DNA of 64,000 nt. Origin: Ephydatia muelleri (lineage: Eukaryota > Porifera > Demospongiae > Spongillida > Spongillidae). The stretch spans positions 8,181,531-8,245,530 of the forward strand of contig JABACO010000018.1 of assembly GCA_013339895.1 (NCBI GenBank), given 5' to 3'. Shown here piece by piece: positions 51,316-60,975 of the stretch (within the stretch, counting starts at the first letter, position 1; each line of letters begins with the position of its first letter). The notes beneath the pieces were generated by a model. It saw only the letters and a program-made list of their open reading frames with translations, searched no databases and was not told where the DNA came from. Made by a program: the position numbers and the translations under genes.

Positions 51316-51912
51316 ATGAATTATCTGTGTCTGATCGTCGCATTCTTAGGGGTCGTTACTGCGGATGAGGTGGTGTCCACCAACGATGCTGTGCGCGTCG
51401 GCACACTTCAATTTCAACAAATGATTCAGAACACGAACTGGTGTTCTTGCCCACGTGAGCCTTCGTGCATGCACGCACTGCAGAGGCGCTAATTATATGA
51501 CCCTCTCTTTATATGCACAGCGTGCGCTTTTGGCTGCTGTCCGGTGATTGTGCCGCCATCCAACCCGAATGGCTCCCTCATACGACCTGTTCCCGGCCTC
51601 CGGGGTGACGTGGCTCTCATCGTGGACTGGGGAACGTGTACAGCTCAGCCTGCCGGTGGATTCAAGTGAGTATGTCCAACAATTGTGCGTCTCTATGTGC
51701 CACCATACCCTGCGCGGTACAGGTGGTACATCAGCTGGGGAGACGGAAAATCGGATACTGGCTTCCTTACCACGCTCGGTCCCATACAACAAGACCACAG
51801 CTACGCGATACCCGGATACTACGGCGTGTACGTGTCGTACTGCAGCAATCCGCCCGCGGGGACAAACCCTTGCTGCGACAGTCTCTACGACGCCATCTCC
51901 GTGAGATATTGA
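51316..51912 (+). CDS. small secreted Cys-rich protein with PKD-like domain, copy 2
   Basis: Exons 51316-51454, 51521-51665 and 51723-51912; again 474 nt and 157 residues, so both copies are intact. Same signal peptide and cysteine pattern as copy 1; one visible change is CCDSLYDAIS for CCDSLYGAIS. The second intron (57 nt) is phase 2 and sits just before WYISWGD, as in the vWA gene (57-nt intron at 6467-6523, phase 2, before YVINWGD). This shared intron supports common descent with the end of the large gene. Confidence 0.88.
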
Positions 51913-52055
51913 CATGCTGCTTTGAAGAACGCGACGAACCTACTGTATACATGTATTATTTAATTAACTGTATTGTTGAATGTGTTACGCTATAACATTT
52001 TGATCAGACTCCTTGAATTGCAGTCATAGATCCAGGCCATGTATGGAGGGTAGAT

Positions 52056-52340
52056 CGGCCGTAGCGTATACAGCTATCAGTATCAGCGCGCGCACGCAAT
52101 ATTACCTCACGGCCGTTTGCGGCTGTTGAAATTGAGGCATCCACCTCCGTAATATTGAAATGATAACGTAGTGCTGAGCCTCAGGCTACCTGAGAACGGC
52201 CGTAGCATATACGGTAGCGTATCAGCGCGCGCACGCACGTGATATAGTAATAGTTTACCTCACGGCCGTTTGCGGCCGTTGAAACCACCTCCGTAATATT
52301 GAAATGATAACGTAGTCCCGAGCCTCAGGCTACCTGAGAA
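52056..52340. repeat. tandem duplication of a ~143-bp unit with hairpins
   Basis: Two copies (52056-52196 and 52197-52340). Each starts CGGCCGTAGC and ends with the perfect hairpin CTCAGG-CTA-CCTGAG; the middle has CACGGCCGTTTGCGGC and CAGCGCGCGCACGCA. Non-coding. Could be a MITE-like or satellite unit. Confidence 0.88.
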
Positions 52341-54394
52341 CATAACAAGTTCAGTCGCTATTTTACAAGCCATACAATGAAAAAGCACTTTCGTTTTATT
52401 TATGGCCCAGATCACATGGCTTAAGGTTGTGTCTCCGTTACGAACTGCAGCGTCGACGAAAAGGGCTACCTTTGGAAAGACCTTTTAACTTCGAAACGCT
52501 ATGTACAAGAAGGGAAAAATTCTGTGGGCAAACTGAGAACAGGAAACTAACAACGACAGAAGGTATAATTATATAGAATAGACATTTAGCCATATTGATT
52601 GGGCAGTTTACTATAGACACGCGGGTGTGTAATGTATTGGAATCATAGCGGTACAATTACATTTTTTGTCGGGATAGGAATAGCTGCCACATCCTGAGGT
52701 GCAATAGAGAGGTTATGCTTTTTCACTAGTCATTGCACCACAGAATTATAATGATGGTTGTATACCTTGCCACGCGGCATAGAATGGTTTGTTCTTTGCA
52801 AGCTATTATTATAACTAGACTCCGCTCCTCGCTCCCTATAAGGAGGCCAAATTGAAACCCTATATATAGCTGCCCCAGTAAGCCTGGGACCATGGGACAG
52901 TGTGGTCCTATAGCTCCAGCAAGTGCTGATATGGAGGAGTCAGGAAATGATGACCTGCATGAAGCAGTCCATAAATTGTGATGTAGCATGCATGCTCTGT
53001 TCATACTTACACATACCTATTAATTCACTGGGTTTTCTCTCATCAGTGAACAGTTGGTCATATAGGTTGTGGCATTGTGCATGCAAGTGCAGAGAATGTT
53101 GTACTAAATTAATTCCACGATGTCTCAGTTACAATGATATAGCCTCTTGTCTTTCACCTCATCCTTTGTCAGTGAAGTATGGAGCTTGTGTGTGCGGTAA
53201 TCTTCAGCTTTTACATCCAGTTTGTAGGCTATGCAGTGGACCATTATGTCCTTCAGCAGTGTGTTGATCAGCTAAGGTGCTGGCTCAAGTTCTGCTGGCT
53301 CTAGCTGTGTGTAACAGCATGGACACTTAGCAGCTATGCAATTGAACACACCAGGAATTATTTCAGTGTGCAAGTGGTAATACAAGTGCCCTGTATGGGA
53401 ACTTTTAGAGGTTGGAAGAGTATCATCAAGTAGATCGGGCACTGCAGCTAGTCCGAGATGGCTGGGTTATTTATTTTTAGCAGTGTACATATGGAACCAC
53501 CTCTGGTGATGTGGATCTGCTTTTTTAACATCTCTTTTCTATATAGTTGAACAACTGACTGCCTGGCCTGACTGCCTGGCCTGACAGGCCAAATTATTAA
53601 AATTATGTATTTGAAATGTCAATTATTATGATATAACTTGATTGCCAGTACGATTCGCGTTGGTGTGCATTTCATCTCCATGCATCGATTCCTCTACCTT
53701 CTGCTCAGCCGTCCAAGCCTGTTTCCAACCCGGATCTGTCCGAATACAATCTGCAAGGGAGTGAAGGAGCTTGTGAGATTCGTGCCATTGTGAAGGCTAG
53801 TAGTAGCACAAACCATGGATTGATGACCTACTCTACATGTATGCACAAAACACATCAGCGGCCTGGCAGTCCCATTTCAAGGTCCATAGATTGAAGGAAA
53901 AAGGGTATGTGGCTAAAGCTGGTGCATGCAATTATTGCCACAAGCTGTTACACTCCACACTTTTTAGGCACATTGATGGCATCACAAGGACCAAATAAAG
54001 AATGATGTCTTAGTAGTTAGTACCAAAATAAAATAGCAGTTCTAACAGCCAAATGAGGAATTGCAGCTCAAGCAGTATTTTACATCTCCTCAGTCTCACA
54101 CAAGCCAGTCAAGCACGATAAAGCCACGAAACGTTTAGCACATGCACGGTGTGATAATGTGCTCCTCCCAGTTCTTGCTGACAGTCTAGCCTTGATTATA
54201 GCTCTTGACGCTAACGCAACAATCCTACATTTGAAACGTAGGCTTTAATAGAGGAATGTTTGTATTTTCAAACTTTAGGACCTGTTTCGCTGTAGCATCA
54301 TATCAAGTCCCACAAACCACCTTCTCGATAAAAAGATTTGTGAATTGTAAAATAATTTTAATAAGTTTGTATATTTAACCCTCAAATTGGACAA
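52341..54394. other. 2-kb region without recognisable gene
   Basis: Short frames only. The longest (52923-53267, plus) is Cys-rich near its end (CACKCRECC, YGACVCGN) but matches no family I know and has stops around it. 53680-53980 has a few protein-like stretches without continuity. Possibly decayed transposon sequence. Confidence 0.4.
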
Positions 54395-56093
54395 ATGTTT
54401 CACTTCAGGACATATCAATTTTGCATTAAACAACTCCTTGCCAATTCTAGGGAAAGCATTCGGCCAGCATCGCGTATCACCCCTAGCTTTGTGTGGACAT
54501 GTCAGCTGTATTGCAGAAACGGTGTACACAGCGTTACCCAGCGCGAACAGAGTGCAGAAAGGAAGGGGCGCGAGGGACCAGCTGCTCACGTGGCAAAGAA
54601 GGAGCATGAACACGGTTCTGTCTTATTGCAGTTCGTAGAAAGGAAAGATCAGCCTGGGCAACTGACGGTGGGAGCCAAAGGTAAGCCAGCAAATTCTGCA
54701 TCTTCACTTCAAATGGCTAGTCGCTTGAATAGTCGTGCAGGCGGGAAAAGACTTCACATACGTACTGGTCATCCTGGGCGGCTTTGTCGTCACTGGGTTC
54801 CTGTTTTGGACTGTGGGAAGTGAATTTTTTTCCTCCTCGAGTACCTCTTCAATATTTAGTGCAGCCCTGAAGAAGGTCAAAGCAGACCCTAGGGTAAGTG
54901 GCGGTAGAATGTGTATTTGAAGTAAAATCATAGTTGGATGGCAGGAGTTTTCTATTTATGTACCTGTTTGAAAGAAATGGTGCTTACCCATTTAAGATTT
55001 GGGTAACCCATCATGACATATTATCAGTGGTGTATGTGAGGGGGGTGCTGAAAGTATGTGAGGGGGGTGCTGAAAGTATGTGAGGGAGGTGCTGAAAGTA
55101 TGTGAGGGGGGTGCTGAAAGTATGTGAGGGAGGTGCTGAAAGTATGTGAGGGGGGTGCTGAAAGTATGCGAGGGGGGTGCTGAAAGGACAGGTTCCAGCC
55201 AGGGGAGGGTGCAGGAGGAGTAGCATTGCAATATATATAGCAACAAACATAATAATAATAATTTGGTTTGGTTAATTAGTTTTGTCATATGGTTGTTAAT
55301 TGCTAGTCAAATCTGTAGGTGCAGTACGTGGTATAAAATGGTGTTAAATAATCGATGATTTACCTATATTGGCTGAAGAGACATCATCACTTGAAGCAGC
55401 CAATGAGGTCGCGGTACTTGGTGGCACTACTTTAGATTTCTGGAAGTGCTTCAAAGATTCAAAAACGACATGATCGATCACGCGGCAGCAAATTATTGAT
55501 TAATACATAATTATAATTTTAAATAATGTTTGCTACTATGGCCGAGGGGAGTGCTCAAGCACCCTCTCTGGATACACTACTGTATTATGATGCTATATCA
55601 GCACTATGCCCAGGGTGTCGGTGGGTGTCAGGGTGTCAGTGGGTGTTGTTACATGTTCTGTCAAACAAAGCCTGCCAATAATCCTCTTTACAGGTGCGTG
55701 ACTTGCTGGGAGAGCCGATTGTAGGGTATGGGGAAGAGTCGGGACGAGGAAGAAGGCGTGACATCCTGTGAGGCTAGCTCAGCTTTGGTTCTTGAAACCT
55801 ATGATGTATGTGTTTGGGTGTGCAGGAATCAAAAGTATGTTGTCGAGAACAAGGAATACATGAGAATAAAGTTCTATGTTAAAGGAAGCAGAAGGAAAGC
55901 CAATGTACAGCTGGACCTGATGAAGGTATCCATCAGCCCTCACTTGCCTAATGTTTGACCATGCTCATCATTCCCCTCCATGTTCCCTCGCCACCATGTT
56001 CAGAATGATAAAGGAAAGTATGACTGCAGATTTCTGTTTGTGGAACTTGAAGGGCCTCCCCATAGTACACTAGTGATCACTGATAATCGGTAG
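54395..56093 (+). CDS. TIMM21: mitochondrial import inner membrane translocase subunit Tim21
   Basis: TIM23-associated subunit with one TM helix and an intermembrane-space domain. Exons 54395-54680 (Arg/Ser-rich, acid-poor presequence), 54733-54893 (VVQAGKDFTYVLVILGGFVV TM, then SSSSTSSIFSAALKKVKADP), 55694-55767 (VRDLLGEPIVGYGEESGRGR), 55826-55925 (MRIKFYVKGSRRKANVQLDL) and 56004-56093 (KYDCRFLFVELEG, ending ITDNR). Human: EAGRDFTYLIVVLFG, FGESVKGYGEVTRRGRRQ, HTCVKFYIEGS, YDFRYIFVEIES, IIEDNR. All phases agree. The third intron holds a minisatellite. Confidence 0.94.
55027..55195. repeat. 22-bp minisatellite in TIMM21 intron 3
   Basis: About seven copies of GTATGTGAGGGGGGTGCTGAAA with GGGGG/GGAGG variants. 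Confidence 0.95.
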
Positions 56094-56164
56094 ATCTAAA
56101 ACAGCATGCAATCAATATTAAATAAATTCATTGTGGAGGGTCAGAGTTGAGAGCATGTTGTGTG

Positions 56165-57313
56165 TCAGTGCTGGTGTGGTTTTCGTTTCACTGTTAGTAT
56201 CAGCTGATTACTGAAGACAAACTCCTGAACGTGTCTGAGGACGTAGCCAAAGACACATGCGATGGCAAGGTACTGTATCCACGCAAATTTGAGCAACTGC
56301 CAGAACCCTGGTGAGTATAGAATAGTCTGGGCGGGGTATTGGAGCTCCACCTGTAGCGTAAAGCCAGTGCTTGCACCAGGTTCCCACACAGGATAGACGT
56401 TGTGAAGCACTGAGGTGACTACATAAAAACATAATCAGTTGATGGTTGGGTGGCGATGAGAGCTACTCACCATTCCTGGTGCTGTAGGCTTGGAGGATGT
56501 TGGATATATCAAAGTCCTTTGCAAAGACGCTTGAGGAATTGACGAGTGATGAGTTGTAAGTGGTGACATGGCCACTGGCAGGTAGGGGTGCCCTCTGGTC
56601 CAGCCGTAACTCTCCACTGATCCACAGTTTTGTGGTAGGGGCTGACCATGATTGGGTTGTGTAGACCAGAGACTGCATCACATAAGAAGAGAAAAGCTGT
56701 AGAGCAGAAAGGCTGGGATTAAACACACAGTCCCAGTGGCATATTGTGTGTAGGGGTCATACTGTGAAAACTTACACTCAGCCGAATTTCAAAGAAAAGT
56801 AGTAATCGAAGAGAGGTGACTGATACATTGAGGTTAGTGAATTCGACAGTCAACTTTAAGCCGTCATTAATGCCATCGCGATTCGAATCGTCCTCTTTTG
56901 ACTACGGGACCAAAAACAGGACTCAATAACCAGATGCGATGCAACAAACTCACTTTAATAGTAGGAAACGCCTCCTCGCCGGGTTGCAGCAGCAAATTGT
57001 GCGATGGATAACTGGTCCATGTTTTGCACGTGCCCAAGGCGTCACACAGCTGTAAAATTTGTTGATTTGAATAGTATACTTCTGGTTGTTCCCGATATGA
57101 ACTGGTGTACTGCCACAGGTCTGCAATATAGTACGAAAGGTTAAGCAGCCATGCGCTTCAATTAGAATGCATACCGTTGGTGAAGTAGGCCACAAAGAAT
57201 GGTGGGACAATAATAGCACAGTACACTAGTATTTGAAACAAAACTGCTTTTGAACACAAAGTGGCGTAATGCCTCTCCACATGTGTACTGGAGTATACGT
57301 TATACAAAACCAT
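56165..57313 (-). CDS. TMEM231: transmembrane protein 231 (ciliary transition-zone MKS complex)
   Basis: Two-pass membrane protein of the B9/MKS complex that gates the primary cilium; it implies ciliated cells. Exons: 57313 to about 57173 (MVLYNVYSSTHVERHYATLC, then a TM helix with VPPFFVAYFTNG), about 57125-57050 (LWQYTSSYREQPEVYYSNQQ), about 57050-56955 (LCDALGTCKTWTSYPSHNL), about 56900-56775 (DGLKLTVEFTNLNVSVTSLR), about 56720-56470 (VMQSLVYTTQSW, GELRLDQRAPL) and 56415-56165 (LYSPGFWQLLKFAWIQYLAI, second TM). Human: MALYELFSHPVERSYRAGLCSK and YQPGFWEMVKFAWVQYVSI. Exact inner borders are approximate. Confidence 0.93.
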
Positions 57314-58680
57314 TTCCGATCACTGTCATGGCAACGTAACGAGGAGAAATATTTGCGCGCGCTAACTGTCAACATATGACCATTCATAGTGCAGCAAGGC
57401 AGCTTAAGGCTGCGACTCCACTGCTTGGTCATACAATTCATTAGCTTGTTCTGTAGCGGTGCTATCCGTATCTCAAATGACCCAGCTTATTCTGCAGACA
57501 TCCTGGTTCCCAACTGGACCATCTTTGGGCAAGACAGCTCCGAATTTTCCGCCACTTTACCCGGCACACAATTTTAAATAAAAACAGTGAGTGCGACGGC
57601 CGCAACTGTTGCTATGCAAACACCTATATAACATGTCAGGCCATCAATGCAAATGGCCGCTAGATAAAAATTCAAAATTTAGTTTTCTATCAGTCTGACG
57701 GCCAGCTATTTAAAAGACCCCATGCACGCGACCATGGTTTACACTGATCAGACCCACGACGGTTGCATGGCATGATTGTGTTGTTTCAGGGTCTCGTGTG
57801 AATGATATATACGCTCAATCTGTAAGTCTACATTGCTGCCATTAAGTAACTATTACCGTTTCTCTTCTCGTCGTAATATTCCATTTTACTATGCATTTAA
57901 TCACAGTTTAATTTGGTCTGTGAAGAGACGCTTTGCAATCAGGGAAATTAGATAACATTTTTTTCTATACACAGGGAAAATTATGATGTCTGAGTACTGA
58001 CTATCCATGTTTGACTTACACGTATGATGTTTTGGACCGAAGTAAAGTTTATATGTTATGAGTCTGCTTGGCTCATAGCGGCGGCTATAACCAAATGTAA
58101 AGGCAATCTTCGTTTTCAGTTTCATTTTTATATAAGGTATATTCGAGGGTATGGTATTCTCTCATACTTTCGATTGCCTGCCTGCATGCATATTTTTCAT
58201 CATTATCTTATAATTGACATGCGGCAGTGCTGTAGACCAGAGACTCTAACAAGGGAACTATGACGCAGCGAAGTTGAAAATTGGAATATGAAGAATTTGA
58301 ATGTGAAACAGAATTTAGTACATCGTTGAAAGCGTATTGACATATATAGCTTGCCGTCTCGGGCAGTCAACGTTAGAAAACTGCAGCAGGTAACTTTAGC
58401 AATTAATAATAGAAGAGTCTCCTCCGGTTATGTGTATCTCGTGATCGCATATGCCATGGAGCTGTAATGCAAACACAGGGTGACTCTATTTACAGGTGCA
58501 CTGATTACACATCGCTACGCAAGCTCGATATCGACGCTTTTTGGGGAGATTTGATTGTCCACTCCACTTTGAGATGTTGATGGTGCGACCGTCGAAATGA
58601 GCAGGTTGCTGTTGGTCATGTTAGGCTGTGACTTCCTCTGCGGAGATCAGAAACGATAGCGCAAACTGAAAACACACTAA
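57314..58680. other. intergenic; one weak LINE fragment, otherwise nothing recognised
   Basis: 57470-57540 (+) reads YSADILVPNWTIFG, which resembles the RPADILVANW / RPADVLVPDW block of the LINE relics here, but is too short to be sure. The rest (57600-58680) is AT-rich with no coding block. Confidence 0.45.
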
Positions 58681-59289
58681 TCACACAAACTGTGTCTTTA
58701 CCAGATTGCCTCTAGATCCGTTGAGAGATGTGCCGGAATCGTAGTGGGACGAGAAGCCATTTGCACGCAGTCCGTGGGTCTCGGCAATGTGCAACATAGG
58801 CCGTGATGAGTTCAGCGGATTTGGCAACGACGCTCTTATAGCCAACGGTGTATTCGTGGACTGTACATCGTCCTTTACGCTATACGAGTCGATGGAGGCT
58901 CTCTCCATCATGGGTGTGTGCATCGACGCCCGTTCGGCCATCTCCATCATGCTGGCTACCTCGGCGTCAAGCTCCTGGGACCTGTGATGCTGAGATGTGC
59001 GATGCAGGGGTAATATGGAGTAGTTAGCGGGGAGCGAACTAAGAACAGGGGATCTTATTTAAATACGTACAAATTGCTGTCTGCGCAGTCTAGCATTTTT
59101 CAACAACTGAATGGGAAGAGAATATGTTATTGGTTTAAGTAGTTGCCCAACAAGCTTATTAAAGGAACTTGCTTCATTTTTTTCTTCCGTCGTTTTAAGG
59201 GCAGCCTCCGCCTTTTTAAGGGTCACTTCGAACGCCTCTGCTGTGGTCTCCACCATCTTGTGGGCCTATAACACACACACACACACATA

Positions 59290-59334
<45 letters not shown>

Positions 59335-60729
59335 CACACACATTGATTTACTGATGGTTGCGCGCGCGCATTGTTGTAACCTACGTGGCCTTCGTGGCAT
59401 TGGAACACGTGGCAAAAGATTTTCTTCTTTTTTCTGTTGATAAATGCAAAGATTTTAGGGTTTTTTGGATCCAGTGTGCAGAAGGATACACTCGATATGT
59501 TCACTGTGGCGAATAACTCCTGTGAAGGCGGATAAGTAGGTCACGTGTGGGCAATAAAGAGAACTTACCAGCGTGGTAGCGTCGAAGAGTTTTATGCCTT
59601 TGACTGAAATGAAGAGCTTTAGTTTCATTTTGCCCTTAGAGCCGTAGAGGTTTTTCAGTTTTTCGGCCGCCTCCCTCACAGTATCAATTCCATACAGTTG
59701 TTCTACTTCAGCAAAACCGAAGCCCTACAAAAATGTTTTTAGATTATTAGTTTTGGGTTACAAACTCCATTCTAACCTTGACATCAAAGAACTTCAGAGC
59801 TTTTAGAAGGAGTCATTTCTGATCATGTAGCAGCATATGTGCATGCAATGAACTCACGTACCAGATAGAGTACCTTTCTTCTTCCATCCAGGCATCTTTC
59901 GCTTTTGTTGCTGCATGCATGACGAAGGAGACGCTCTCAAAGCGAGGACAATTACAGTTTACCAGCTGGCTTACATCTCGGATTTGCTTTTCGGCCTCCC
60001 ATTGTGGCAGCATCTTTCTCACCCGACGAGCTCTGCAAAGTGACTGCACAAAAAAAACAAAAAACAAAAACAAAAACAAACAAACAAAAAAACCAAATAG
60101 GTGAATTGCGAACTGCATGTCGTGTGTCGCAGCATGCACTTAAGTACAAAATTAATTTGACTTTGATGTCAAGAGCAGGATCCTTACCTGGCAGAGTATG
60201 GTGGCGTGACGTAGCTCCAGGAAAGATTTTCTCTGCCTGCAGTTGTGCATGCATCGTACATCGTATAGCGTGACCACACCCCTCCCTTCCCGCATTACCT
60301 TGCCATTCTCCACCAGCTCTGTATGACGATGGCCACAACCCTCATCTTCGACTGCTCCCTGTCGAAGACCGGGTTGTCCCAAGGCGAGTCCAGTTGATCA
60401 GTCGATCCCATAGGATTGATGAGGACGAATGGATGGGCCGTGGATTTCAAGTCGCGAGGTGCCTTATCATAGACCGATGTGGCCTCTTTCGCATCGTCAT
60501 TCTGCGACCTAAGCCTCTTCCTGTCTTTGGAGCTCATCGCCTTTCGGAGTCGAGTCTCCACACCTTTATCGTACACGAGGAAGGGGCGGTGGCCATCCTT
60601 TCTCCTGCGTGAGAAACAGAGCATTCTTCTCTGCCTGAGGTAGCAGCATAGCAAAGCAAGCAGCACTAAAGTAAGGACTGCGATCAGTGATAACACTCCC
60701 GCCACAACGGGCACGTATGTTTCGACCAT
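58681..60729 (-). CDS. single-pass membrane protein with IQ-like motifs and a PTB/PID domain
   Basis: Minus-strand exons: 60729-60299, about 60270-60190, about 60044-59868, a probable 15-nt exon at 59791-59777, about 59726-59571, about 59522-59385, about 59265-59150, about 59105-59070 and about 58975-58681. Starts MVETYVPVVAGVLSLIAVLT with a long TM helix and then a basic RQRRMLCFSRRRK stop-transfer, so probably type III orientation. The cytosolic part has VVAIVIQSWWRMARQRK and ATILCQSLCRARRVRK, both resembling IQ motifs. The PTB fold follows: GFGFAEVEQLYGIDTVREAA, KLKLFISVKGIKLFD, VSFCTLDPKNPKIFAFI, FCHVFQCHEGH, and a C-terminal helix KMVETTAEAFEVTLKKAEAA running into a coiled-coil-like stretch. 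The Ser/Met-rich tail ends NLVKTQFV, a possible PDZ ligand. No orthologue recognised. Likely a membrane adaptor binding NPxY-type tails and calmodulin; that is inference. Confidence 0.8.
59270..59342. repeat. (CA)n microsatellite in the IQ-PTB gene
   Basis: CA repeat with ATAC interruptions, ending close to the acceptor before the AHKMVETTAEAF exon on the minus strand. Confidence 0.92.
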
Positions 60730-60975
60730 TTTTGGTAGAGGGGTGGGGCACGCCTGCAGGATCCTCGCGCACCACGCCCATCTTTTGTCACACGTGAGAG
60801 TATATGCGATTGTGTTGCAAACAAGAACATCTTAGAAGGCTTCGCTCGCATAGGTGCGCTAGCGCCAACCCAGTGACGTTAAACGAAAGGCCCAGCTCTG
60901 TGGAAGTGAGGAGGATCGCTCATAGCAAACTTTCCCAAGGCAGGAAGAAAGCGGCACCGGCGCGGTATCCAGGGC
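60730..60975. promoter_or_regulatory. bidirectional promoter IQ-PTB gene / LIM gene
   Basis: 246 bp between divergent ATGs, with GGGCACGCCTGCAGG and CACACGTGAGA (about 60790, E-box-like). No TATA box seen. Confidence 0.5.

Larger units (their letters stand above)
51255..51945 (+). repeat. right arm of inverted duplication
   Basis: Reverse-complement partner of 49515-50205; see that entry. The coding arm differs at few positions (for example Gly to Asp near the C-terminus). Confidence 0.93.

Noticed and set aside
52923-53267. Cys-rich 114-residue plus-strand frame as a zinc-finger gene
   Set aside because: Spacing of cysteines fits no known finger, no splice-consistent neighbours, and the frame starts and ends at random stops.
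57389-57577. Short plus-strand frame as a gene upstream of TMEM231
   Set aside because: Only the YSADILVPNW stretch is protein-like and it resembles the LINE nuclease block; too short to call confidently.
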